Below are positions 1-6,226 of a DNA stretch of 9,239 bases, piece after piece. Both the position numbers and the translations under genes were made by a program. The number at the start of each line of letters is the position of its first letter. Position 1 is the first letter of the stretch. The stretch covers positions 1 to 9,239 of the forward strand of contig JAISSL010000058.1 of assembly GCA_031273145.1 (NCBI GenBank), read 5' to 3'. The notes under the pieces were generated by a model. It was not told the origin of the DNA, did no database searches, and worked only from the letters and a program-made list of their open reading frames with translations. Source of the DNA: Zoogloeaceae bacterium. GTDB lineage: Bacteria; Pseudomonadota; Gammaproteobacteria; Burkholderiales; Rhodocyclaceae.

Positions 1-144
1 GGTATCAATCAGGCGATAGCCTGCTAGAAGCGCGGCAGAAACGGCAGCGGCGGCCTGTTCTTCCGGGGTCTGCCAGGTTCCGAACCCGAATTGCGGAATC
101 TTCGATCCGTCATTCAGGGCAAGCGTGGGTTGAGGTTGCGTCAT
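1..144 (-). CDS. Aldo/keto reductase, N-terminal part (runs off the left edge)
   Basis: Only the first 48 codons are present. The protein opens with a beta-hairpin and first barrel strand typical of the aldo/keto reductase superfamily: LNDGSKIPQFGFGTWQ at residues 10-25, then AGYRLIDT at residues 41-48. Asp47 in that second motif is the catalytic-tetrad Asp of the family; the Tyr, Lys and His lie outside the window. Family members are cytosolic NADPH-dependent carbonyl reductases, and this opening resembles the 2,5-diketo-D-gluconate reductase (DkgA/DkgB) group. The substrate cannot be told from this fragment. The ATG at 144 has a good ribosome binding site (AAGGAAA, about 7 bases upstream), which fixes the start. 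It is divergent from the cysteine-rich gene at 252. Confidence 0.9.
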   Translation of the reverse strand, partial: MTQPQPTLALNDGSKIPQFGFGTWQTPEEQAAAAVSAALLAGYRLIDT

Positions 145-173
145 GGCGGTTTCCTTTCGTGAATAGAATGAAC

Positions 174-179
174 ATTGTA
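174..179 (-). promoter_or_regulatory. Candidate -10 box for the aldo/keto reductase gene
   Basis: Read leftward the hexamer is TACAAT, one mismatch from the sigma70 -10 consensus, about 30 bases in front of the reductase ATG. No convincing -35 box lies 16-18 bases upstream. The assignment therefore rests on the -10 box and its position in the divergent intergenic region. Confidence 0.35.
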
Positions 180-251
180 GCGAACCAGAGCGAGAAAGTA
201 CGCGCCAAATTTGAGACAATCCTTGGTTTCGACACGAAAGATTTGCCGACG

Positions 252-611
252 ATGCAAAGTTACAGAATATTTCTGCGCCCGGACGCGCCCCAAAAGCCGC
301 TTGCGGGCGAACCCTGCAACGGCTGCGGCGTATGCTGTCTGGTCGAACCGTGTCCGGTCGGCGTCCTGCTCACACTCCGCTTATGCGGCGCGTGTTCCCT
401 GCTTTGTTGGGAAGACGGGCGTTATCTTTGCCGCGCCCTGACACGCTGGCAGGCACAGGAAGGCAAATCACAAAATGGGTATCGGCGATTCTTCCAAGCT
501 CTCTTTAGGCGCTGGATTGCGGCTGGCACAGGGTGCGACGCCCATCTGCAAGTCGAACCCTTCCCCTCCCCGCCTGACGCAGATACACAGCGTGATGCCT
601 GTCACGAGTAA
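252..611 (+). CDS. Small cysteine-rich protein, possible metal or Fe-S binding (YkgJ-like cluster)
   Basis: A 119-residue soluble protein if started at the ATG at 252. Its core is a dense cysteine cluster: PCNGCGVCC at residues 21-29, EPCP at 32-35, then Cys45, Cys48, Cys52 and Cys60. The family's usual tail follows (RWIAAGTGCD, residues 87-96). The CxxCxxCC...C layout resembles the zinc/iron-chelating YkgJ-type families and small conserved proteobacterial proteins that begin near an 'RxFLRPDAP' segment, seen here at residues 5-13. That is why 252 is preferred. The frame is also open upstream, with possible starts at GTG 159 and ATG 168, but neither has a Shine-Dalgarno sequence and both would run through the likely reductase promoter. 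The start at 252 has no strong ribosome site either. Function is unknown; metal binding is inferred from the cysteines. Confidence 0.75.
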   Translation: MQSYRIFLRPDAPQKPLAGEPCNGCGVCCLVEPCPVGVLLTLRLCGACSLLCWEDGRYLCRALTRWQAQEGKSQNGYRRFFQALFRRWIAAGTGCDAHLQVEPFPSPPDADTQRDACHE

Positions 612-644
612 CGTCTCCAAGGTTAAAAACGATGAAAATCTGCA

Positions 645-678
645 ATGAACGTTATAGCGCGATGAACGCTATAGCGCC
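645..678. repeat. Two tandem 17-base units at the end of a gene
   Basis: Unit 1 (645-661) and unit 2 (662-678) match at 15 of 17 positions. Unit 2 contains a perfect 10-base palindrome, CGCTATAGCG (667-676). The repeat encodes the last residues (GAIAFIAL) and stop codon of the leftward membrane protein, so the duplication shapes its C-terminus. Confidence 0.7.
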
Positions 679-1047
679 ATGCAAGAGAAAGAGTGATAAG
701 GACTCCTTAAGAATCCTTCTGTTAAATATCACAATCTCATTGTTGTTATCCAACCGTTCAAAACCTTCAACTCTTTGGTCGTATCTTGAGACCATGTAAC
801 ATAAATAATGTGGAAACATACATGTTCCAGAGAGTTTAAAAACACTATTCCAAGAAAATGGAACAACAAAATAGACTGAAAAATAGCCTAATATAAACCA
901 AACAAAAAACGCTGCACTCATCACGCGCGCGATCCATCTGAAGACCGTAAGTTTAGGCTTATGTTTCAAGGCTTTAGCCAAAACCTCTTGCTCTTCTTCA
1001 GGCGTCAGTTTGATTTCCCACGGGAAACGCTTCACAGAATTATTCAT
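652..1047 (-). CDS. Small low-GC hypothetical membrane protein
   Basis: A 131-residue protein that I do not recognise. A charged N-terminal segment with a Glu-rich stretch (TPEEEQE, residues 15-21) precedes a strong hydrophobic segment at about residues 36-63. A weaker one lies at about 68-86 and a short hydrophobic tail at 116-131. An inner-membrane location with two or three spans is likely. The ATG at 1047 has a near-ideal ribosome site (AAGGAGA, 7 bases away), so it is probably translated well. The gene is visibly AT-richer than its neighbours. It starts 20 bases after the stop of a truncated Fic fragment, which suggests that the segment was joined here by recombination. Its final codons are made from a 17-base tandem repeat, so its natural C-terminus may be altered. 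Confidence 0.7.
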   Translation of the reverse strand: MNNSVKRFPWEIKLTPEEEQEVLAKALKHKPKLTVFRWIARVMSAAFFVWFILGYFSVYFVVPFSWNSVFKLSGTCMFPHYLCYMVSRYDQRVEGFERLDNNNEIVIFNRRILKESLSLFLLHGAIAFIAL

Positions 1048-1067
1048 GTCAAATCTCCTTTCAAGAG

Positions 1068-1175
1068 CTAGGCGCGGCTGACTTCGGTCAACATTCCGGT
1101 CAATGCGGACAGGTCATAGCGCCAGTTTGGCCAGTCGTCGGACTGCCAGATGTAGAGTTTTTCTCCGCTTTTCAT
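1068..1175 (-). pseudogene. Remnant of a Fic-family protein: DUF4172 N-terminal segment only
   Basis: A 35-codon frame from an ATG at 1175 to a TAG at 1068 encodes YIWQSDDWPNWRYD (residues 8-21) followed by EVSRA (31-35). This matches the opening of DUF4172, the N-terminal domain of many proteobacterial Fic proteins (AMP-transferases that modify target proteins), which typically reads YIWQxPDWPxFRYD...EVRRAQG. The frame stops just where the family continues with QG, and no Fic catalytic motif (HPFxxGNGR) occurs downstream in any leftward frame up to 652. This is therefore the 5' stub of a deleted gene rather than a whole gene. A short translated peptide cannot be excluded. There is no Shine-Dalgarno sequence; a promoter-like pair lies directly in front. 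Confidence 0.6.
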
Positions 1176-1181
1176 GCGGAG

Positions 1182-1210
1182 ATTAGATACCCGATTCGCC
1201 GCAAAAGCAA
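1182..1210 (-). promoter_or_regulatory. Candidate sigma70 promoter before the Fic remnant
   Basis: Read leftward there is TTGCTT (1210-1205), a 17-base spacer, and TCTAAT (1187-1182; 5 of 6 to consensus). Transcription from it would begin within a few bases of the ATG at 1175. The message would be nearly leaderless, in line with the missing ribosome site there. It could also drive the small membrane protein at 1047-652. Confidence 0.4.
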
Positions 1211-1261
1211 GCGTTTTCTGGTCGAGGCAAGCCGGATAACGCCCTCATAGCTCTAAATTGG

Positions 1262-2542
1262 TCATTCACCCGGTTTTTTGAAATACACGTAGCCATCTTC
1301 GATGTTCAGGACGTACTGACCAAATACGCCACGGCGCACGGGCAATTCAATCCGGTCGCCCGGATGATACGGCTGGCGCGCCAGATTCGCATAAGTTTCC
1401 AGTTCGAGCATCGGCTGCTCCGCGCCATCCCACTCATTCCCCGATCGCCAGACATATATCTTGTTTGCGGGGTCGTTCGGCAATGGCGCTTGCAGGACGA
1501 AAACGCGCATTTCCGGTTGTCCGTAGTGGCTGGCTTCAAACTGGATGCCGCTGTACAACGACCCTGTAAAACCCAAGCCGCATAGCAAAGCGACGACAAG
1601 ACTGGTCATCCAGGCATTCTTGCAGTAGCGAAGCAGCAGCAAACTGCTTGCCGCAGAAAAGACTGCCATGCAAACAAAGAATGCAGAAGATGGTTCGTTA
1701 AACAGATAATAAGTACGAACACAGTAGGTGAAAGCTATTAATCCAAATACCAAAAGAAAAAGCGCGCCGAAGAGTACTCCTTGCCCGGCACGATTCAAGT
1801 TGAGTTTAGGGTTGTTGAGGAGGCTCTTCCTGTACTGTATTTTAGCGGCTTGTCTCGCCAGGGCAAACGGATGGGAATGCGTGCTTTTGATGGCGCCTAG
1901 CTTTAGATAACGCTCAATTTCATGAACCACGGCGGGACGTTGGTCTGTATGGGGATAGCGTCTGGTCTCAGGGTTGGCTTGCCATGCGCCTACCATGCCG
2001 AGCTTGAATACGGGATTGTCTGGTTGACTGTTACCGCCTATGTCGAAGAAGAGCAGACTATGCCATTTGGGCTTGTGTGGCGGCTGGTTATCAGCCTGAT
2101 GCAACTGGATGTAAAGATCATCTTGCAGCGTCTTCAGGAAATTCCAGCGTTGAACGTGATAAACGATTGGCAACTGAATATCTTTCCAGGCAATCTGCCA
2201 TGACTGGGCTGGAAAATAGTGACAAGCGAAACGGATGCCGCGCTCGTCTATCCAGAGGCGGTCATGTCGGCACATGTAAGGGGTTCCGAGTAGCCCAAAA
2301 AACGCTATGGAGATCCAAAGCATAGACACAAATATGCCACCAAGTGACCCTTTTTCCTGAAAATACTCAGAAAGCGCGTGCAAAAACACGGTAGGCAATT
2401 CCTCAGCCCCCGGAATCAACACCATTACAACCATCTGCACAGCAATCACGCAGACGCTTACCGCCACCATGAAGATGATACTCAGCAGCAGAGCCTTGCC
2501 AATAAGGTACAGCAAGCTATCGCATTTGATGCGGAATTCCAT
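1262..2542 (-). CDS. Hypothetical polytopic membrane protein linked to the ydbH-like gene
   Basis: A 426-residue protein of no family that I can name. Hydrophobic segments lie at about residues 14-43, 67-90, 255-275, 286-304 and 311-332. A soluble, Trp-rich region (about 91-250) separates the first two from the last three. The C-terminal soluble domain (about 340-426) contains IYVWRSGNEWDG (362-373), RQPYHPGDRIELPVRRG (389-405) and a final aromatic strand (YVYFKK). The five predicted helices place the two soluble regions on opposite sides of the inner membrane. The ATG at 2542 lies 13 bases after the YdbH stop with a weak AAGAG ribosome site, so co-transcription and possibly translational coupling with the upstream gene are likely. 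A role in envelope biogenesis alongside the YdbH protein is inferred from this linkage only. Confidence 0.75.
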   Translation of the reverse strand: MEFRIKCDSLLYLIGKALLLSIIFMVAVSVCVIAVQMVVMVLIPGAEELPTVFLHALSEYFQEKGSLGGIFVSMLWISIAFFGLLGTPYMCRHDRLWIDERGIRFACHYFPAQSWQIAWKDIQLPIVYHVQRWNFLKTLQDDLYIQLHQADNQPPHKPKWHSLLFFDIGGNSQPDNPVFKLGMVGAWQANPETRRYPHTDQRPAVVHEIERYLKLGAIKSTHSHPFALARQAAKIQYRKSLLNNPKLNLNRAGQGVLFGALFLLVFGLIAFTYCVRTYYLFNEPSSAFFVCMAVFSAASSLLLLRYCKNAWMTSLVVALLCGLGFTGSLYSGIQFEASHYGQPEMRVFVLQAPLPNDPANKIYVWRSGNEWDGAEQPMLELETYANLARQPYHPGDRIELPVRRGVFGQYVLNIEDGYVYFKKPGE

Positions 2543-2555
2543 GTTCGTTACTCTT

Positions 2556-4556
2556 TCACTGGACGGTCGGGCCGCTGGATTGGGTGGCTGCTTTCAGGCG
2601 GGTGATGAATTCGTCCCAGTCAATCTGGCGGTTGTAGCCCATGATGTTCAGCGCCGGGATGCCGCCTCCCTGAACGATGATGTATTGGGTGCCCCGGTCT
2701 GTGCCGGGAACGCCCTGCATGTGGCATACCCCGTTTGCCAACCGGCAGGATAGCCCTATCTGGCGATAGCCGAAATCCGAAAACATCCGCAAGACGCTGG
2801 ATTGCACGGCGGCCATTGCGCCTCCGCCTCCCAACGCGGTAATGTTATCCACCGCCCGTTGGCTGATACGGCGCGGATAACTGCCCGGACTGCTCGCGAT
2901 GCGGGCATTGAAGGCCAGAGGACGCCATCCGGCAATTTCCAGTCCCTTTAAATCGGCATCCACAAAGCCGGTAATCCGGCCAAAGGAAAAGGTATTGGTC
3001 AATTGTTCAAGATTGATATGGCGGGCTTCGACATCGGCCTGAATGCGCGGCCTGACGCCCAGGGGGTCGACAAGGCGCAACTCGTTGCATCTCAAATAGC
3101 CCTCGAACACCTGAATTACCAATGCGCCATCCAGCGAGGCTTCACGATTGACATAGCGGATGACCGGCAAATCGGCGGAAATCGCGCCGGCCATGATGGG
3201 CAAATCCAGCCTTTCCGTCAGTTTTTCCAGCGCCATCGGCGTGATGGAAATGCCCAGCGCCCCTTCCCATTCGCCGCTTCCATCACGGGTCATCCCCGCC
3301 GCAAAGTGGCGCAGAATTAGTTCGCCATCCAGAATGGGGATGGTAATGGGCGAAGTCAGGGCAAAACTTTTTTCCGGCCAGATGGCAAGCGACGTATTGA
3401 ACGCCCCGCTTTCCAGCCGCCCAATCGCCATTTTCTTGACCGCCAGAGTGTTATCGGTTTTCCGGTTCTGGTTCCATTCAAGACCGCCCGTCATGCCTTC
3501 CAGCGCAAAGCGGTTCCCTTCCATGACAAAACCGGCATTTTCCAGAGCAAAGGAAGCCGCCGCGACCTGACCGTTTTTCAACTCCGCGTTTAAATCAAGC
3601 ATCCCGGTCAGGTTGACGCCTAACGCGCCCTGATTCGCCAACAGCGGCGCAATCAGCGTTTCTCCCAAGGGTTGCAGGGCTATGGCCTTTGCCGAGACGG
3701 TCAAATCCATTGCGTCCATCCCTGCCCAGAGGCCGCGCCCGCTGGCGTGAATCTGCCCTATTTTGGGAAAGGTGAACTGCGCGGCGGGCAATGCCCAGCC
3801 GGTAGCATCCGCTTCTCCTTCAAATTCCAGGGTCTGCCCTGAGCCTGACAATAGCGCCGGGGCATAGTACAAATCCCCTGCCGACCAGTTCAGATGTCCT
3901 TTCAGCTTCCATTTGCCCCGGTTTTCCTCGCCGGAAAGCGCCAGCGTGACCGTCATTTTTTCTGCCGCCTGAGTGCCGTCCTCTGAAAAATACGCGCCAT
4001 CCTGAAGGTTCAACGCGGTAGAAAACCGTCCGCTGCCGTATTCCACCTTGCCATGCAGTTGCCCCGACGGATGCCAGTTTGCCAGTTGCGGCAGGACGGA
4101 AGCCCAGTCTTTTATGTGAGTGCCGGAAAATTCAAGGCGCAGATTCTGGTTTTCCCCTTCATAAACCACTTGCGTAAATTCATGGGCGGTGTGGTTGAAG
4201 CGCACTAGCCACTGCGTTTTCTGCTGCCGGATTTCCAGCGCGAGCGGAGGCCGATTCGCCACATGAAGCTGCCCCTGCCCGCACAGGAACGCGCCGCTCG
4301 CAAGGCTCAACCTGCCGCATTCGATACGCGCCTGCTGCCAGCTTTGTCCGGCAACGTCCAGCTTTTCGAGATAGAGCGTCCCCTTTTCGCCCCGCACGTT
4401 GAGTTTTAAGCCTACGAGCGAAAAATCAGGATGCTGGATTTGCCCAATATCCAGACTGAAAGAAAGCGGCGCGGCGGAAATTCTTACGCCGGATAGCGCA
4501 AGGAACAGCGCGAACGCGGCATGAAAAATCCATTTCACGGCATTTTGCTTTTTCAT
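2556..4556 (-). CDS. YdbH-family (AsmA-like) envelope protein, presumed intermembrane phospholipid transport
   Basis: A 666-residue protein with an N-terminal signal or anchor (residues 1-29, ending RISAAP) and a long beta-rich body. Its C-terminal domain (about 450-655) is diagnostic: TNTFSFGRITGFVDADLKGL (520-539), RISQRAVDNITALGGGGA (563-580), FSDFGYRQIGLSCRL (592-606) and GYNRQIDWD (640-648). These are hallmarks of YdbH and its betaproteobacterial relatives. In E. coli, YdbH acts with TamB and YhdP as a redundant AsmA-like bridge moving phospholipids to the outer membrane; the same role is assumed here. It is shorter than E. coli YdbH (about 880 residues). The ATG at 4556 is chosen for its signal sequence and the AAGGAAC ribosome site 7 bases upstream. 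The open frame beyond it runs through repeat DNA and is not coding. The usual partners ynbE and ydbL are not adjacent; a five-helix membrane protein follows instead. Confidence 0.85.
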   Translation of the reverse strand: MKKQNAVKWIFHAAFALFLALSGVRISAAPLSFSLDIGQIQHPDFSLVGLKLNVRGEKGTLYLEKLDVAGQSWQQARIECGRLSLASGAFLCGQGQLHVANRPPLALEIRQQKTQWLVRFNHTAHEFTQVVYEGENQNLRLEFSGTHIKDWASVLPQLANWHPSGQLHGKVEYGSGRFSTALNLQDGAYFSEDGTQAAEKMTVTLALSGEENRGKWKLKGHLNWSAGDLYYAPALLSGSGQTLEFEGEADATGWALPAAQFTFPKIGQIHASGRGLWAGMDAMDLTVSAKAIALQPLGETLIAPLLANQGALGVNLTGMLDLNAELKNGQVAAASFALENAGFVMEGNRFALEGMTGGLEWNQNRKTDNTLAVKKMAIGRLESGAFNTSLAIWPEKSFALTSPITIPILDGELILRHFAAGMTRDGSGEWEGALGISITPMALEKLTERLDLPIMAGAISADLPVIRYVNREASLDGALVIQVFEGYLRCNELRLVDPLGVRPRIQADVEARHINLEQLTNTFSFGRITGFVDADLKGLEIAGWRPLAFNARIASSPGSYPRRISQRAVDNITALGGGGAMAAVQSSVLRMFSDFGYRQIGLSCRLANGVCHMQGVPGTDRGTQYIIVQGGGIPALNIMGYNRQIDWDEFITRLKAATQSSGPTVQ

Positions 4557-4576
4557 GTTACGTTCCTTTTTCCGAT

Positions 4577-4622
4577 GGTCTTGCAGACTGCGAAGTCTTG
4601 CGGGCTGCGAGGTCTGGCAGAC
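4577..4622. repeat. 17-base tandem repeat, left array
   Basis: GTC-phased units of 17 bases begin at 4578, 4595 and 4612 (consensus GTCTTGCAGACTGCGAG with variants). The third unit is partial. The same unit recurs at 4851-4882 in the same orientation, so the two arrays bracket the REP-like elements between them. Confidence 0.75.
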
Positions 4623-4648
4623 GACATCCGCCGCCCCTACTAGCAACT

Positions 4649-4679
4649 CCGTCATTCCCGCGTAGGCGGGAATCCAGTA
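4649..4679 (+). repeat. REP/dRS3-like repeat, copy A
   Basis: A 31-base element with the palindromic core ATTCCCGC-GTAG-GCGGGAAT. It is the exact reverse complement of copy B at 4740-4770. The family is the widespread 'GTCATTCCCGC...GCGGGAATCCAG' repeat, which resembles the dRS3 repeats of Neisseria. Confidence 0.9.
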
Positions 4680-4739
4680 AGGACGTAAGATTTTCGCATG
4701 AAGGGAATGATGTACCGCTGCGCCATGTTGGTATGAAAA

Positions 4740-4770
4740 TACTGGATTCCCGCCTACGCGGGAATGACGG
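4740..4770 (-). repeat. REP/dRS3-like repeat, copy B (perfect inverse of copy A)
   Basis: A perfect 31-base inverted match to copy A across a 60-base spacer. A transcript of the region could therefore fold into a large stem-loop with 31 paired bases, in addition to the small hairpin inside each copy. Confidence 0.9.
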
Positions 4771-4811
4771 GGTGTGGGCGCTGTTACACTGAATTCCCGT
4801 CTTCGCGTGCT

Positions 4812-4842
4812 TACTGAATGCCCGCCTTTGTGGAAATGACGG
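4812..4842 (-). repeat. Degenerate REP-like copy C
   Basis: It aligns to copy B at 25 of 31 positions in the same orientation, but the mismatches spoil the palindrome. A further half-copy (GAATTCCCGTCTTCGCG) lies just before it at about 4790-4806. The decay suggests old, repeated insertion at this site. Confidence 0.65.
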
Positions 4843-4850
4843 GGGATTAC

Positions 4851-4882
4851 GCGAGGTCTTGCAGACTGCGAGGTCTGGCAGA
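4851..4882. repeat. 17-base tandem repeat, right array
   Basis: Units starting at 4856 and 4873 repeat the left array (GTCTTGCAGACTGCGAG, then GTCTGGCAGA). A looser copy of the same unit is visible at 4949-4973 (GCGAGGGCTTGCGGGCGGCA). The arrays flank copies A-C like the borders of a composite repeat island. Confidence 0.7.
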
Positions 4883-4910
4883 TGGCAAAGCCTTTCAGGC
4901 GGCAAGACGC

Positions 4911-4938
4911 GCCACCCCCTTTAAAAAGGGGGCTTGGC
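4911..4938. repeat. Hairpin element with a CCCCCTTT/AAAGGGGG stem
   Basis: CCCCCTTT (4915-4922) pairs with AAAGGGGG (4925-4932). The stem extends with GCCA (4911-4914) and TGGC (4935-4938) around a 2-base bulge. It is of the common dispersed 'CCCCTTTnAAAAGGGG' type. No T-tract follows on either strand, so it is not a classical intrinsic terminator, although it lies 86 bases downstream of the lipoprotein stop and could protect that message end. Confidence 0.6.
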
Positions 4939-5023
4939 ACAGTACCCGCTTGCGAGGGCTTGCGGGCGGCAAGTAAAGCAGGCGCAGAATGGTACGCGCC
5001 TGAAACGGAAACGCTTTTCATCA

Positions 5024-6199
5024 TCATGGCTGTTTTGCGTCCAGAATTTTTTGAAGAAAGCTGCGGACAATCATCCTTGGGTTCTCTGCCGCATTCGGAC
5101 AAAGTTCGGTAACTCCGGTGGGTACCCATATTGTTTCAGTCCAGTACCCTCCTGATTCTATTTCATTCCAGTACCCAGATTCTGTGTCATCCTCCCAGCG
5201 CCGGGAAGGCGATTTTGCTTGCATCCCCGGACCAAGGTTTGCCGCAAAACCGACATATTCCGCAACGACTTCTCCCGACTCCTGCTCAATCAGCCGCAGT
5301 CTGCCACGCGCAACCCAATGGGTGCGGTCTTCAAGGGTAGAAATGTCCTCTACCAAAAGCGCATATCTGGCATCGGGCGCATCAACCGGAAGGTCAAAAA
5401 GACTATCATCCCATGGGTTGCCATATTTCTGGAAGAAATCCGCCTCGGACAAATAGTATCTACCCTTCTCAAGACGCCACTCCTGCATTTGCGGGGAATC
5501 CTTGAACACCTGTTCGCGCAATCCGGCCTGTTTCCAGAAAGAATAGCTGGCACGCTGAATATATTTTCCCTTGCCGGTCTCGATGAAGAATTTTGGCTCT
5601 TCTGCTGCGGATGATGGAAACACATCCCATGCTGCATCCAGCGTAGCGTCATCATCCCAGGGAATGCCATATCCGTACTGGATTTCCCTGAACCTGCGGG
5701 TACTCTGAAACCTGAATTCATTATAATGGAACGTCCGATATTTAATGAGCGCGGCTGGCGCAGCTTCCTTTGGCGCGGTTTTCAGCAACGGCAGGGGTGC
5801 ATCATCCCTGCGGAGAATCAGGAGTTTGTTGTCTTCGCCCAGAGTGATACCGGGTTTGATGAAAAGTCGCTCGTCCTGCTCGCAGGAGGTTTTCAGATAA
5901 GCGCGCGCTTTCTGAACCAGAAGTTCCTGAACCTGTCCGGCATTGGAATAGATTCGATCTTCTTTCTCCCTTGCTGCCTGTCCTATCGCATAGCTAATAG
6001 TCCCGTAGGTAAACAATACTGGCACCCATATTGGAACCGTTATAACCCCCAAAGGATACAGTACGGCATGTCCAGGAGCTAAGTTGCTGCTGTTGGATGC
6101 ACAGCCACTCAGGTTCGTGACGAGCAGCGCCACGATAAGCCCCTTCCGGCAGGACGCGAAAAAACTTGCAGGGTCACGCTTCATGTCTTGAGTTTCCAC
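5024..6199 (-). CDS. Hypothetical outer-membrane lipoprotein
   Basis: A 391-residue secreted lipoprotein. The signal peptide has a basic N-region (residues 7-19), a hydrophobic core (20-30) and the lipobox LSGC with the lipidated Cys at 33. A second hydrophobic stretch follows at about 46-72. The body is rich in Trp, Tyr and acidic residues and carries a repeated motif: YGIPWDDD (177-184) and YGNPWDDS (259-266). The segment RYALLVEDISTLEDRTHWVA (278-297) with GRLRLIEQESGEVVAE after it recalls unnamed conserved proteobacterial lipoproteins. Function is unknown. The GTG start is chosen because AGGAG lies 8 bases upstream; the ATG five codons later is too far from it. A 9-residue unit containing YW is duplicated near residues 343-353. 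It starts 27 bases after hldD and is probably co-transcribed with it. Confidence 0.8.
   Translation of the reverse strand: METQDMKRDPASFFASCRKGLIVALLVTNLSGCASNSSNLAPGHAVLYPLGVITVPIWVPVLFTYGTISYAIGQAAREKEDRIYSNAGQVQELLVQKARAYLKTSCEQDERLFIKPGITLGEDNKLLILRRDDAPLPLLKTAPKEAAPAALIKYRTFHYNEFRFQSTRRFREIQYGYGIPWDDDATLDAAWDVFPSSAAEEPKFFIETGKGKYIQRASYSFWKQAGLREQVFKDSPQMQEWRLEKGRYYLSEADFFQKYGNPWDDSLFDLPVDAPDARYALLVEDISTLEDRTHWVARGRLRLIEQESGEVVAEYVGFAANLGPGMQAKSPSRRWEDDTESGYWNEIESGGYWTETIWVPTGVTELCPNAAENPRMIVRSFLQKILDAKQP
5134..5176. repeat. 27-base tandem duplication inside the lipoprotein gene
   Basis: Two 16-base cores at 5134-5149 and 5161-5176 match at 15 of 16 positions with a period of 27 bases. 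This adds nine residues in frame and gives the paired YW motifs at residues 343-344 and 352-353. Confidence 0.6.
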
Positions 6200-6226
6200 A
6201 ACGCGATCTCCTGAAAATCAGCCTGT

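Larger units (their letters stand above)
4557..5023. other. 467-base non-coding repeat island
   Basis: This gap between the lipoprotein and the YdbH-family gene consists largely of repeats: two 17-base tandem arrays, three REP/dRS3-like copies and a GC hairpin. Frames stay open across it on both strands, but the translations are typical REP read-through (for example RHSRVGGNP and WIPAYAGMTE) and I do not regard them as protein. I saw no convincing promoter for the downstream gene. Confidence 0.75.

Noticed and set aside
1068..1480. Possible duplication between KIYVWRSGNEWDG in the 426-residue protein and KLYIWQSDDWPNW in the Fic remnant.
   Set aside because: The likeness is limited to a few aromatic residues; the DNA does not align and the remnant fits DUF4172 much better.
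4649..4842. REP-like copies considered as a CRISPR array.
   Set aside because: Copies are inverted relative to each other, unevenly spaced and divergent; no regular repeat-spacer pattern.
4911..4938. Hairpin considered as an intrinsic terminator for the lipoprotein gene.
   Set aside because: No T-tract follows on either strand, and the sequence matches a common dispersed repeat type.
4557..5129. A 191-codon N-terminal extension of the YdbH-family frame, and other open frames through the same stretch on both strands.
   Set aside because: The translation is repeat read-through, overlaps the end of the lipoprotein gene, and precedes a proper ATG with signal sequence and ribosome site at 4556.
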